Assembly (NCBI GenBank): GCA_013398175.1
Contig: VZRZ01008266.1
Coordinates: forward strand, 1,106,602 to 1,170,601
Direction: 5' to 3'
Origin: Climacteris rufus
Taxonomy: Eukaryota; Chordata; Aves; Passeriformes; Climacteridae
Length of the DNA: 64,000 nt
The translations under genes were made by a program, and so were the position numbers. The notes under the pieces were generated by a model. The model saw nothing but the letters and a program-made list of their open reading frames with translations, was not told the DNA's origin and ran no database searches. Below are positions 50,501 to 64,000 of the stretch, in pieces; the first letter of the stretch is position 1; each line of letters opens with the position of its first letter.

Positions 50501-53500
50501 AGTGTCTGATCAGGGATTTTGAACAAAGAGCTGACAAACAGATGGTGAAGCAACTCCAGAGCTGCCTCGCTGCTCTCTTCCCTGCTGTAGCAACAAGCTT
50601 GTGCACAGCGAGACAACAAACTTGTGAAGGAAGGAAAAAAACTCAGAAAAACAGAAAAAGGGGAAAAAACCTAACTTATTTCACCACTGCACTGAATGTA
50701 CCCTCCTACAATGCCTGTCCACTTCTGAATCACATTTCTTGGAGCAGATTTTGTATTATTTTGTCTTCTGACCATAAGCAAAGGTATTAAAAATATGGAC
50801 ACATTTAGGACTTACATACTAATTTGAAAAATACCACCATTACAGGCAGACAAGGGTTTTTTGGATGTGCAGCTGTTCACTCTTGAAGTGCCAATAAGTG
50901 CTGAGTCCAGAATTTTCTATGCTCTTCAGAGTTTGGATTATTTTCTAGTTTGAAACACTGAATATTAATATCTTGTTTTATAAACAAAATATTTTCAAGA
51001 TTTATGCAATGGTTTCTCTCACAACTGACCAACATATGGTTTTCAAGGGAAATAATTTTCTGATAAATCTAGATGCAACACAGTCATAAGTACAAACATG
51101 GAAGCAGTTTGACTTTCACTAATTCCATCTGCCAAAGCAGCAGGTCTTAACTTTTTTAAAAAGTAGAGGAATGACAGAATGAACCCTACTGATTTCAGAT
51201 AACCAGCACAATGTTTTAAAAAGTGCTCTCCTTCTTTGCTTGCCTTTGGACCTCCACTAGATGATACTATACATCAGTTCTGCACATAACACTGAGCACA
51301 GAGCTCAGTTTTCCATACATGAAATATTTTTTCTCCTATCTCAATACATATTGTCACAGCAAAACTCAAGTGTTTTGACAATTTGACAGTATCTAATTCC
51401 CTAGGAAGGCTTTGTATTTATCTCCAACAGTTTGTATGCACCCAAATTAGGTTAAACTTGCACCTAACACCTGAAGCCTGAATAATCACCATAGGTTTTA
51501 GCTGCAGATCAGTACCTGTTTATTTATTGCATCACCAAGCAAATTATTCTCCTTTTGAGGCCAAATACATTGCTGTAACTCAGACCAGGAGTGCACCTTC
51601 ACACTAAATTTAATCCAATCTAATTGCAGGCTGTATGTAATGGGCAGCTGTGACCCCCTCCAGCTGTCAGACAGATCAGGGGGGATTTCATGACTATGTG
51701 CCACCACAAGCTCCTGCTCAGACAGGCAGCAAGTGAAGGGGGCTCTGTGGTTGGAGATCAGGCACAGCCATTTCAGGGAGGAACCAGAACAAAGCACAAC
51801 AGATTTTTGTTTTCATAGTCAGTTAGAGGCAGAGCAGTTTTTCCTCTTTTGCATGCATTTAGTGTTTAAGTTACCTAAAGCCCAAAGATATCTCACGTCT
51901 CAATATTCTGATGTGCAGAGACAAATTTACAGTGTTGGCTTTGGAAATAACCAGTAAGGTTATTGCATGAATTTGATAAATACTCAGTGATGATACAGAG
52001 ATTTCTTTTTTTTTTTTTAGCACTTTTCAGATCTACACAATAAGTTTGTGCCTACTGTTGAACACCATTTTCACAAGAACAAAAGGTTTTACTTTATACT
52101 GAACTGTACTTCTAGCTTTTCTACAGTAAAGTCATCTTTCTAAATCATTAGCCTTTCTCTTTCTGCAGATGATACTGTGGAATCCTTTATATCCACACTG
52201 TATAAACTGGTGCTTCCCTCTGACACTGAAATATCTGCCAACCTGCTCCCTAGGTCCCAGAGCGAGAGAGCAATGTCAGGTCTTCAGAGAGAGTCAGAAA
52301 ACAAGAGAAGCTAAGAGCAACACCTGAACGTATATTTTCTCATATTTCTATGAAGAACCTGTCATGTCATAAAGGGGAGGAAATCAGGCACTGTGAGAGC
52401 TTGGCAAGGCAACTGAAGGATGCCTGGGGTAAGCACTCACATTAATGAATAGTAGCTTGAAACCTTGGACAAGAGACTTAATAAACCCTCTTTTGGGCAG
52501 CAGAGGTGTGTGTAGTGCTGCTGGTGGAGAACAGAAAGCACTCCAGAGCAGCAAGGGCTGCTGCGATGGCAGCAGTGCACACACAGCTTCTCTGATAAGA
52601 AGGGGCTCAGAGCTGGAAGGGGCTGACCTGTACATGAAATGTTCCTGGAGAAGGAAAGCAGCCAGTTGTTTAGCAGTCTCTCAAAATGAAGTCAAAGACT
52701 GTATTTCAGAAACAGAGTTACTTTTCCTATGTTATCCTTTATCTTCTTTTTTTTTTCCCTGTAAATAAAACATTTATCAGTAATTGTCATTCTTTGAGCA
52801 CTCACACATTTTAAATTACTTTATCAAGCTTCCAGGACAGGGTAGATAGACCAGTGTTTATTAGTGACCTCTGGAAACTGAACCCACTCTTGGCTGAAGG
52901 GTTCCCAAATAAATCTGTACTTGATGTGGAAAGAAAGTCCATGAAATCTTTTTGAAGCAATTTAATTATTCTAACAAAACCGGTTCGCATGAATAACACT
53001 ATTTCACCTCAATTTAATTAAATATTTGGTATGACAAATCCCCATGAAAAAGGTTTGCCATACAAATGCTAATTATGCTGCACTTTAAACATTTACATTC
53101 TTCCTATGAAAAAGTGATTTTTTTTTAGCAGAATATCAAAAGAACGAATATTATAACACACGATTAGAAGTCAGATATTTACTGAAATACAATGAAAGTC
53201 ACACATGATGGAATAAGATTTTTAGCAGGAGTTCTCTGTATTGAAGTATCAAGTCTCTGCTCACTCAGACTCTGGGAGTTCACACAGCCTATACAGGTAT
53301 CCTGATTTAAGTAGCCCTTGCTTATGAGTGAAATGTCCAACATGGATGATAACCCTGGCCTAAAAAGCCCACTGTAGTGGAGCAGTCAATACCCAGGAAT
53401 AATTCAGACAAACCAAAGCTACGTCTTCTAGTTCAGGCATAAAAACAGTTCATGGTAAACACCACTATTTTGTATTCTTTTCCTGTGAGGAACAGAGATG

Positions 53501-55594
53501 AGTGGTTTGAGTGTAGAAGAGATGGGGATTCCAGAATGATCTGCAAGTGACCTCTTGGATCTTACTGACTGACATTGAATGGAATGGGCTCTGCTGCAGC
53601 CTGGGACCCTCAGAGTGATCCTAGTTTAACATCAGTGTTAGAATACAAGGGGAAAAAAAAAACCAAAATAAAATAAACAACAAACCCCAAACTCCCTGAA
53701 GCTTTGCTCAGCAAAGTCAGAAAATAATCAACACAATATTTTCATTGCTTTTTTTCTTTCAAAATAAAGCAGAAGCTTCAACTTTAAAAGAAGAGGGTAA
53801 TTCTGAAGTGTTTGTGTGCTCTGCTGCACACTGCTAAATCTGAACAGAGATAGAGACCAGCAATCTGATAACACGCCCTTCATTGCAGTTCCACTGAAAT
53901 TACCACCAGGACTTCTCCAAGATCCCTGTTCTTGATCCTAGAGCCTAGCACACCTTTTCCCTGATGGTGGAATATGATTAAAGGCACTATTTTGTGGCTC
54001 AACAAGAGAGTATCATGCAGCAGTGGGCCCTAGATGCTTTACATCTTTAGAATAGCTCTTGCCTATTGGGCATGGAACAGGCAGATTTCCAAAGTATGTA
54101 TCTCATTACCAGAAAACAGTAGCATATCCCTGAAAGGTCATAAACCAGAAGCGTAGTTTACAGTACATAATTTCTTTTAAAATAATCCTAATCCATTTCC
54201 CAAAAATAATTCCAATACTTGAGCATTTACTCTCAGAGTACCCAAACTGGGAGAAGGTTTACACAAACTTACCCAAAGACCTTACTTACTGAAGACCCAA
54301 AGCAAACCTTCCAGGAACACCTGCAAGCTTATCCAGTTAACAGAGATTGATGGGGCTGCTCCTTGGGTGACATCACAGCAGAGCACAAATTCCTACTGAC
54401 TAGATCTGCCCATGAATGATTTAGGCTGAATTATTATGCTTTCTGTGTTATTCAATTTTGAATGTCTTTTCTGAAGAGGCAAATACATAATTTACAGCCC
54501 AATAAAAACCAATACAAACCAGTAACACAGTTTTGTAGCAAACAACTTTTACTACACAACTTCTGCTTTGTCTTACACCCTGCTCTGTGTTACTGCTTCT
54601 ACTTCCTAGACACTCTTTAAGTTTCATATAACATTTTCTCTCTAAGATACATGCTTCCTTTCAATAAAAATATTCTTTGTACAGTCTCATAAAACTTGAA
54701 TTATCACAAGTTTCAACAACCACTTTGCTCAGCAGAGATAGAGGGAGTAGACTCTTGTGCCACTTATTGGTCCAAGAAGTTAAATTTTAGCTGATGTCAG
54801 TATTCATTTAGAGACTGACGGAGGAGATAAGGTTTTGTCAGATCACAAATTCAATTAACCAGTAGTGATTAATTTTCAGGGTAAGGAATCTAAAAGCTTA
54901 GTTTATAATACCCTGATACTCACTAAATATAATTATTGCAACATTTTATTATACTTCTCAGTTTGGGAAATACTAGATTGTTCTTAATATTGCTGTTCTG
55001 TTCATTTTAATTAAAGAGTATGCACCTGCTGATAAAGAGAAAATGCCTTGTCATTACTCAGAACAAGTAACGTAAATGATGCCTCATATGAGTCTTGGCT
55101 GTAGCACTGTCTTCTAAACCTTGAAGGGGCACTGATTGATACTTTCACTGTAATGGCGATTTTAATTTGAAATATGCATTTGAAGTTGATAACATAAGTA
55201 TCAGTTATGAAATTATTTGAAACATCTCTTATCTAAAAAGCTTAACTTTAAGCTTATCTATAAGCTTAATTTCCATACCAACTCCTACAGTTCCATTATT
55301 GCATGTATCCGAGGGCAAGAGATTTGTATCCGTAAAGACACTCATGTCTCAAACACAAACAATTAATTTTAGTCCTAGGCTCTAATTATATTTGAATCAC
55401 CAGAATGGAGGATTGTGTATTTACCTGGTACACGGCTATGATGCACCAAGGATTTAAGAATTTGCTTTGACAAAGTAATTTATTTCATTTTCCTCTGGAA
55501 AATGTCTTTAATACTAACATTTTTAGGATGCTAGAGACTGTGAGATCCTGCCATTTATTTCCTAATAAAAACAAGGGAGACTTGTCTACCAGCA
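47563..55594. other. Unique non-coding DNA
   Basis: About 8 kb with no recognisable gene or repeat body, moderately AT-rich. GC-richer patches at about 51.56-51.80 and 52.20-52.64 kb carry overlapping open frames on both strands that look like nothing I recognise. A T run lies at about 52,008-52,018. A cluster of three AAGCTT words lies at 55,238-55,268. One exon-like segment near 49.24 kb is described as a finding. Confidence 0.6.
55238..55268. repeat. Clustered palindromic TAAGCTTA words
   Basis: AAGCTT occurs three times in 31 bp. Two copies are the perfect 8-bp palindrome TAAGCTTA (55,249-55,256 and 55,261-55,268) separated by TCTA. The whole can be read as direct or inverted repeats. 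Confidence 0.85.
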
Positions 55595-55765
55595 AAATGA
55601 AGTCCTCTCTCACAGGGCTGCTCTCTGAGTTCTCCCAGCCTGTGTTGCTGTCTGGGATTGCCCCAGCCCGGGTACAGCACCTTGCACTTGAGACTGTTGA
55701 ATCCCATTAGGTTCATGTGGACCCATTTCTCAAGCTTTTGTCCCAAAGTAACACATTTCAGCTAA
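55595..55765 (-). mobile_element. CR1 LINE internal fragment
   Basis: Plus-strand words including CCCAGCCTGTGTTGCTGTC, ATTGCCCCAGCCCGGGTACA, GCACCTTGCACTTG, GTTGAATCCCATTAGGTTC and CCCATTTCTCAAGC match, from memory, the reverse complement of the CR1 reverse-transcriptase-frame end (consensus GCACTTGGCCTTGTTGAACTTCATGAGGTTC and CCCACCTCTCAAGC). The copy reads toward the minus strand. It is a different insertion from the one at 56.65 kb: in a minus-strand copy this body segment should lie to the right of the 3' end, not to its left. No intact coding potential remains. Confidence 0.78.
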
Positions 55766-56649
55766 TTATCTCACCACAATGTCTGCAACAGCAACACCAT
55801 CATGTACTTTAATCAATCTTATTGATCAAGATTTTGTGTGTGTCAGTGTAAAGTCTAAGAGGAGGAAAGCAGAGCTCAAACCCTTTTTATACTTCATACT
55901 GAACTCACTGTTATACAGTGCCACGTGCGTAGAAATAAAAGTAAATTAATGTTTTTTCCCTCATTTGCTTGAGATACAGGCACTGGCTCCTCACACGTAG
56001 AATATCAAGAGAAATATATTGTTGCCATAACAACCATATTAAATAATATTGAGGTAAAAAAGTCCTTCACAAATGTTTTCAAGCGATAAGGTAATTTAAA
56101 AATATTCACAAAGAGCAATTGAAAAATAAGATATACTGGGATATGAGTGTAAAACTACAGAAGTGTTACTATAGTAACCCATGTTGTAAAGTACTGTTCT
56201 TGCAGTGTGTTCCTGAGCAGATAAATCACCCCCATTAACAGTGAGGTGCATCTCTGCAATAAGTTGGTAGAGTAAATAATGTAACAGACTCTCTAGACAT
56301 ACTGATGTCATTATGTCTGTGTCTGGAACATTTTAAAATAAACAAAAAAAATAGCCAGATCCTGAATATATCCTAAAACCAGCAAAAAAAGCAACACAAA
56401 GATTTGTGTTAACTCTGCGATTAAGAAACAAAACCTCAGAAACTCAGGAATATGGCTCTCAATATTTCTAATGTGTTAAACTGGATCTTGGTAAGACATC
56501 ATGCTTTTTATGAAATTTGTTTTCTTCCCAAAAACTATTTAATGCCATCATTAATTTCAATGGTTTATTAGTCCATTTTTTGATTCTTTGACCAAACAGC
56601 ATTTCAGAAGTTTCTTGTGTGGAATGGTAACAGCAGAAACCAGCTGTTC
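55766..56649. other. Unique AT-rich DNA between two CR1 fragments
   Basis: No gene or repeat is recognised in these roughly 880 bp. It includes short AT-rich words and no extended open frame of interest. Confidence 0.6.
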
Positions 56650-56755
56650 TCATAGAATCAGAGCATTCTGGGTTGGAAGGGACCTTAAAAGCTGCCTAAT
56701 TCCAACACCCTGCCATGGGCAAAGGTGCCAATCACTCAATCAGGCCCCATCCATT
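56650..56755 (-). mobile_element. CR1 LINE 3'-end fragment
   Basis: Plus-strand sequence CATAGAATCAGAGCATTCTG, GGTTGGAAGGGACCTTAAAA, TTCCAACACCCTGCCATGGG and GGCCCCATCC is a clear match to the reverse complement of the avian CR1 3' end, including the CATAGAATCA form of its terminal 8-bp repeat. This is the best-preserved CR1 signature in the window. The element reads toward the minus strand, and similarity fades by about 56,755, so only about 100 bp of the 3' end survives. Confidence 0.92.
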
Positions 56756-59700
56756 TGGTTCTCTTCATTTTCCTTAGACATGAACAGCTTCCTTTCTAAT
56801 GGAAATATTTCTCCTTAAGAAAAATCACAGAGAATGTGTTAAATAGGTGATATAGGATGATATATATTTCTGCATTTTCCTCTTATACTAAATATGAAAC
56901 TGGTGTATGCTCTGGATATTCTTGGAATGTAACAGCTGCTGGAGACCAAGCTCACATTCATTTTAGACAGACACATAAGCAGCTTTGAAGAGTGCTCCTC
57001 AGCAATTCATCCTCAAATATTAGCAATGGCTCCTGGGTGCACAATACCTTTGTAATGTCACAGAAAATAAAGAACTGCATGAATCACAGCTTTGTTAATT
57101 AATGTCATAAATTTTAGATAAGTTAGACAAACAGAAAAACATGCTTGCTTTAAAACTGATTTTGCATGCTGAGAAATCCAAATAAATAAAACACATGTGA
57201 TTAGAAGACCAGCCATAAAACTGCCCTAAATTCTATCTTTTCCAAACAGGTTTTAAGTTAATCCTTAGTACCCACAGACACAGGCAATATAAGTAAGAGT
57301 TTGGACAATAAATTGAAAAACTGAGGCCAGAGCTGTAGCATTTTAAGACACACGATCTGACTCCTGCATCAGTCTGTGCACATTTCTCTGGGACCATATA
57401 TCATGGCTTAACCTGGTTGTCCCACACCTCTCAAAGCACACCCGAGTGCAAGCCCTCAGGCTACAGCATATTCCAGTCAGTACAAGTCAGATGATCTCCT
57501 TACTTTCCACGGTTAGATGTATTAACAGCTAGGCTTGAGATCAAGCTGTTTTCCATTAAAATAAAATGATGTATGGAATTATGGCATTCACAAAAAACAT
57601 GGATATGGTGGTGGAGGGGTTGTGTCAAGTTTCTACCTTCCACAAAAATAAGACTGGGATGGATCTCAGAGACCTTAGTACAAAATATGAAAGAGTGGTT
57701 GATTCACCTCATGCAGTACTTACCAATGCTATATTTTATAAGCTAAATTTTTGTCCAAGACATATTTAAAAGAGCAGTTAAATACATTTGAAAACTGACT
57801 ATTTATAACATACATACTACTGATGGAAAAATAACCATTCCCCATAACACTGTTACTTTATCTCAGCCCCCAGCAGTAGCACCATTCCAGAATAACACTG
57901 AAACTGTAATTCAGCTGGACAGTAAGAGGAGTGCAATCCAGCCATAACAGAAATATAGAAAGTAAGATATTAAAATAACACCTAGAAATTCATTGTACAG
58001 CTAACTGACAGCATTAAGTCTCAACAGCTGCTGCAGCAGATTTTCTCTGATATCTCGCGGAATACTTCTGATGTACCTTTAAAAACTTTATAATTGCCTA
58101 AAATATCAGTTATCATAAGAAAACACATCAAGGCATCACCAATTTTGTACAACACTCTCGCTGAACCAAGTGCTGCCATCATTCTAATCAGAGTCTATGC
58201 ATTTGTCACAGTTAGCTGCATTTCTATTTATTGAATGCACGTGTGACACTATATATAGGCATCTTGAGTGAGAGTAGGAACACCTGCATTTGTTTCCATG
58301 ACTGCTATGTTACTTTCCTTCAACAATGCCCAAGTATATCCTTGGACCCAAAGGACTATGAGAAAAATTAGAACTTGAAATTTATTAACGATAAAAACCC
58401 AAAAGATTGCTTCTTAAAAACTCTGTCATTGTTCTGCTTCAAAGAGCACTCAATAAATTACGCCTTTAATAAAAATGTCCATGTTTGCATAGGACAGATA
58501 AGAAAATAACAAAAACAATTACAGACAATGTTCTTGCTCTCTTCTTCTGCTTATTTTGCAATGACAACTTCACAGGCATTCAGAGGGCTGCTCAACTGAT
58601 GCTCCTGATGGTACAAACTGGCAAAAGTCAGACAATGCCCCACCAATCAGTACCCACCAACATCAGAGCTCAAAAAGGCAATTTTGGTAAGGTGAAAAAC
58701 AAACACTTCAAAGAGACTATAGAGAACAAAGAAATAAGGGCAAAAGAAGAGGGGGGAAAAAACCCTTTCTTGCTGACGAAACTTCAGTGTATCAAACCTC
58801 ATCCCCAAAACAGCAAGCAAAAACTCAAAAAGATATGTCACACTGATAAACCAACTGTTTTTAACACATGAAGATGAGACCAAAATGTATACTGGGAGAG
58901 GAAATATGAGAAAAAAAGGGTGGTATGGATAAAAATTGCAATACATCAGCAACATACTAACGTAATAAAATTATGATTTAACCTTTCTGTAACAGTATTT
59001 TCTTTTCTCTATAAAATCACCCATAGCACTTTCAAAGATGGATAGAATTTTTCAGTTCAATTTTTAATTCTTCTGTAAGAAGAAAAAACTATTTTATTTC
59101 CAGAGAAAACAAAAAGAAACCTAAGCCACTACAAGAGTGGGCCTATGAAATGTACATAATCCATACATTTTTTTCATATTTATGCTAACATTTTTTTTAA
59201 CACATGAAGCTTTTGAGAAGATACCTCTGTATTTTTAAGATTCAGGAAGCAATTTGATTAAACTTCATAATAGGAAAGCTATCACTTATTACAGCTTTCA
59301 ATTTATGTTTTATCCACCCCAGGTGTATGCTCAGTAATTTCATTTTGTAAATACACTGCTGAGGTTTAACATACAACAATTCATAACCATGAGCAGCTGG
59401 GTAAGAAAGATTTATCTCAAGACAAGCAGACAAGTGCTTAGGGTCAGTAGAGGAAAGGAGGACACAGAGAGAAGATGAAATGTGAATTAGTGGAAATTAA
59501 AAAGAGAAGCAAATGTCACATCTCATGCATAAGTGTTTCTGTTACAGGTCAACCTTCTCCAACACTCTAAAGAAGCTTTTAATTGGAAGCTACTGAAATA
59601 ATGATTAAAGTTATTAAGCTTAGCAAAAGACTCAGCTTCTACTTTCCACAGTGTCAGGAAATGACTGCAGTTTGCCAGAGCAGAGTTTGTAATGGGATGA

Positions 59701-62700
59701 GCCAGGGAGAGATTCCCCAGGATTTCTTTTTCTCCCTCCACATGGGAGGAGGTCTCTCCATGCACACCTCTCTCATCTGCAATTCCTGCACAGGATGATT
59801 TCACAACTTCCACAGAAAATCAGGAATAAACACATATCCTAAAAACATCTAATATTTAATCAGAGACACACGTTTCTTCATCTCATTCAGCTCTAGAATA
59901 CATTACACAATCCAGTACCTTAATTGTCTACCCTGAAATGACATCTCCACCGCTGTTGTCAGAGTCTGCATACCAGAGAGTACTTACAGCATGGATCTGA
60001 CTGTAACAAGGGTCCAACATCTAGGTGTAAATTACTGAGTTACCAGTTCATAAAGGTGAAATATGTTTGTGTCAGGAGTTGGATGCCTGAAGGGAGCCCT
60101 AAATGTTAAAAGGTTTTCTTGCACACACTAAGAACAGGAAGGGCAAATAAAATTAAACTTCACAACTATCAATATTACACCATTTTCAAACCTCTTACAG
60201 TTAATGGCTCCTTGTTTCTTTGATGATTCTTTAAAATAATTAAAAATTAGTTCTTTATTGGATTGCACTACTACTTTCATTAATTTTTTTAAAGCTATTC
60301 CACTGAAGACAGAAGAAGCAGACACAAACCAGTGAAGAAAACTGTAAAACACAATTTGGACACTCGTCTTAAGGCTCATCTTGCCTTCACAAACTGTAGT
60401 CTTCTGCTTTTACAATGCCTGGAATTCCCACAGGAGAGAACAGAGGGGTAGAATTTCTCCTGTGCAAGAGACATCCATACAGCAACAGGTTACAGAAAAA
60501 CTTGCTATCATTACAAATAACTTCTTAGGTGACTCAGAGAGAGAAGTGGAACCTGAAGTAACTTAAGTTTATTCTTTTCAACTATTTAAAAAGTTCCATT
60601 AGGAGTGGGGACTACAGATTTCATATCCAGGCTGTTTCCTTTGACTGTAAAGAGATTTATACCACATGTAGACCTGTATTCAACTTAGGTGGGGTTTTTT
60701 CATTACAATTTGAATTGCATTTCCATCATACTTATGGCCCAAAGCCACAGGATATCACATTGCACCAAGTACCATGCAAGCATAAAGTGAGAAAAAAATT
60801 CCCTGCCTTAGGTTGTTTTCATAACAGATAAAGCTGTAAAAATTTGAAAATATAAATGATGGCTGAACAAGTGAAATTATTTGCCCAGGGTACAAAAGGC
60901 CTTTTTAAAATTTGTCCCACAGAAAACCAGTATAATGCTATCCTTTAGCATGGGAAAGTATTTTTATCTTACTGCTTTTTTGCATTAAAAAAATTAATTG
61001 AGAAACAATGCTTCTAATTCTGTACTGCCCTTGGATGAACCACAGGATGCTTTGATAATAAAGATAGTAACTCTCTAAAGAGGGGAAGAGAATGGCATGC
61101 AGCCCAGGGCCCTTCATTCTTTCCCTGAACTTGAATTGGTAGGTGCTGCCTGGTTCTATTTAATGGCATCCTTAATGTTCTTGGTGCTGTAATATTATTT
61201 TGGCTTAAGTTTCTGCTGTGAGCAGGAATGATTCATATCTACAGGTTTGTGCTGCTTGCATCTAAAAGATGTTTACAAACACTCTTTCTACAGGAAAACA
61301 TAATGAGAACTCTAGTCAGTGAAATTGCCTAGAGAAGTAACAGAAAGATTTGACTGAGAATGGTTTTGTTTCAAAAATAAGTGTGTTTGATAAAAGAAAG
61401 CTACTGGTAATAGCTACTTGTTGGCTCCAAATTCAGTCTTTCACTGAAGCCTTTTCAATGATTTCTTCATACCTGGTTCATACCTGTACTGTGGACCCAC
61501 AATATATGCAATTAATTTGTAGAAATCTGAAGGAATTCCATATAGATTTGCTGTACTTTGAATTACTAAGAATTCAGAAGTTTAGCTTCTGGAACAAGGT
61601 GTTATAAATAGAATTCTCAAATAAATAACACTGTTTTTTCTTACACTAATAAGAAAAAATCTGCTCTTGGAAAGTCTATTATTTCCACTACTTGAAAGGT
61701 CATTTCATTCACCCAACAGATTTCAAATCAAATTTACCACTGATAATTCCTTTATAACCTTCCTGTATGCTGCATCACTTATTCCAAGGTAAATGGAAAA
61801 CATGTGATAAATTACTCTTTAACAATCATCCTTGGAAATATTCTTTTCAAGCAAGATCATGCAGTGAGTGAGCTGTGCTAAGTGTCTATTTGTCATTGCA
61901 AATACCTTGTGATATTTACAACTTGCTACTAAAAGAAAGAAATTCCATGTGGAGCACAGGTATTTTCTTGATATCTACGTGGTTGTATCCTCAATAACCC
62001 TAAGTCAGTATAGTCTATCTTTATGGTAATAAATGCTATAAATAAGACCAAACAGATTAAACATAAATTCCTATGAAATTTTAGCATTTGTTTTGGAACC
62101 ATAAAAACAGCTCTATTCTTCCACACAATTTTCAGATGACTTTGAGAATATCAATTATGTAATTGTCTTGTAAGTTACTGTCAGCAATAGGTGTGCACTA
62201 CTGAATTCAGCTGCTGGGATACAACATGACACCCCTCTTGACTCTAATGACTCTTAATGGCTGGTTGAAAACATTTTTACTTAAAAGTTCTTCTAGGTAT
62301 CTTAAAAGAAAATTATACTTTCAACAACATAATTATTTCTTTCTGAGAAATTATTTGCTTTTTGAAAGGGATGTCACCATTTCAGACAACATAATAATTT
62401 CCTAAATTATTATTAGAAACCCACTGCTAAAATATCACATGTGAATTCTCTGTTTTCTAGCCAGAGGCTCTGCATCACGTCAGAGGAGATGTGATTTACA
62501 TCCCATGGTTTGTCTCAATGGCTGGAGTTTCCTGCATTGCCCTGCACTAAAAGGAAAGGATACACATGTGTGCTTCCAACAGAGGAGACCTGGAAGCCAC
62601 AAAGCCCTGGGGCCAATACTGTGCCTAAGTTATAACCTAAGTTGTTAGGTACAGTGACATTTTCTTACATTACTGCTGAATTTTGAATAAAAATATCTTA

Positions 62701-64000
62701 CACCTTCACAGAAAATGGGTGTAAATGGAGGCGTGGAGAGGCACTGAAGGCTCTGACCAAATAAAGACTGAAAGCAGGTCTACATCAATTAAAGGTGATG
62801 TATCAGAGAGCTGGAGATGTGCTTAATTAAAGCTATTGTTACAAGAAAATACACAAACTGCAGGAAAGATTTTTATCAACTATCCAGAACAAGGACTCTC
62901 TTTTGTAGCTTACACAGTACCAGTCACTCTGTGAGAGAAATGATAATTGATTATGTAAAATGAATTTTAAAGTGGAGGGAGAAATACAGATGGGAAAAAA
63001 TTAAAAATCTTTTCTTGGCTGAGGTTGCAAGTTCTCTAAATTCCAACTTGTAAGGAAATAATTATTTGTGATTCTTTAGATACAAGTTTCTCAGAAGTTG
63101 CTATATCTCACTACCTGTGAGACAATTGTTGTGTGTTAAACTCCTCAAAAGATGAATACCTTAATTTGACCAGATCTCAAAAACACTGATATTTAAAAAT
63201 TTATATTGGAATCCACGGGGTTTTATGACAGAAACATATGATGAGTTTGTCCAACTCTGCTGCAGTTTGTTCAAGACTAGGCTTTTATTTGCAGTCACTG
63301 TAGAACAATCTGCATTTAACAGACCTATAAATAAAATAAATTCTCATAAATAGAGTATTATCATACAAAAAGTGAACCTTCTAAACAGACAAACAATCCA
63401 TGTAGACAAGCCTTGCATAGAAACAAAGATGTCATTCTACCAAACCCCACAATATTCATAGTTGCTTCTTCTTGCCTATTACCTACCCAAATGAGATCTT
63501 TAAGTATTATTTAATGGTCCAAAATGATAGAGGAGTAAAACAGAGTTTTAACAGCATCCTCCAAAAATTCATTTTCACATTTTTGTAATTATGATAATTG
63601 ATTTGAGAAGTGAAAGGGATTTAAACCTTCCACCAGACAACCATGCCAGAATTAACTTTATTCTATACCTTGATGCTAAGAGAACATATTAATACAATTC
63701 CTTATTTAATGAAATAAAATACAAAATTTTTTAGCGAAATACACTCTTTCTCTTCTGTCACTGTACATAACAGTGACCACAATCAGTATTATAACATTTG
63801 GTCCCCAAAATCTCTTTCTCCATACTGGGCAAATTTGCTTCACTCTACAAAGGGCTCAGTCTCTGTCCCTTTTCCCTCTGAACTGACTTCACTCCTTGTT
63901 CTTCCACCATTGTGACCAACTGGAGCAAATGTTTTTACTTCCCAAGCCTTTTTGTTGGAAAAAGAAAATAATCTTCTTTCCAGTTAAGGAGCTGAAGCAT
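56756..64000. other. AT-rich non-coding DNA to the window end
   Basis: About 7.2 kb with no recognisable gene. The 128-codon plus frame at 58,485-58,871 and the 102-codon minus frame at 58,647-58,955 overlap each other and have no family signature. A slightly GC-richer segment at about 62.46-62.62 kb carries an exon-like signal described as a finding. Confidence 0.6.

Noticed and set aside
57400..57440. ATCATGGCTTAACC word resembling the reversed end of the LTR family found at 11.5-12.0 kb
   Set aside because: Similarity stops after about 15 bp. The expected downstream blocks of that LTR are absent.
58485..58955. 128-codon plus frame overlapping a 102-codon minus frame
   Set aside because: The two overlap on opposite strands, the plus translation is Lys/Thr-rich as in A-rich DNA, and nothing matches a known family.
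1..64000. tRNA, rRNA, CRISPR, integron or phage features
   Set aside because: No conserved tRNA T-loop or A-box/B-box pair, no rRNA core sequence and no regularly spaced repeats were seen. The window is eukaryotic nuclear DNA.

Overview
This is a 64 kb stretch of AT-rich vertebrate nuclear DNA, almost certainly from a bird. The bird assignment rests on interspersed repeats recognised by eye: four decayed fragments of CR1 LINEs (near 43.0-43.3, 47.5, 55.6-55.8 and 56.65-56.76 kb) and one solo-type endogenous-retrovirus LTR of a family common in birds (about 11.5-12.0 kb). Bacterial features are absent: there is no dense reading-frame packing, operon structure, ribosome-binding site, CRISPR array or insertion sequence. 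I recognise no rRNA or tRNA gene.

No complete protein-coding gene can be supported. The open frames are short, overlap on both strands and contain no family signature I recognise, as expected for intron or intergenic DNA. The clearest functional landmark is a CpG island at about 14.94-15.58 kb, presumably a promoter with a first exon. A strong splice-donor context on the minus strand ends a candidate exon at 15,151. There is no minus-strand ATG between 15,151 and about 15,620, so if that exon is real it is probably 5' untranslated. A transcript on that strand would run toward position 1. Weaker donor-like sites also exist on the plus strand, so direction is not settled.

Layout: 1-11.5 kb is AT-rich unique DNA with simple repeats; 11.5-12.0 kb is the LTR; 12.0-14.9 kb is unique DNA; 14.94-15.58 kb is the CpG island; 15.6-43.0 kb is a long, repeat-poor AT-rich desert with a few GC-richer patches; 43.0-56.8 kb carries the CR1 fragments; 56.8-64.0 kb is again mostly featureless. 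Low CR1 density and long unique stretches suggest a gene desert or a large intron around a regulated gene, but conservation would have to be measured to show that.

The hunt gave several exon-like segments (splice-site context plus an open, protein-like frame), notably 62,461-62,550, 49,236-49,291 and 37,058-37,258. All are hypotheses: in 128 kb of double-stranded search space several such coincidences are expected. I found no convincing novel system.
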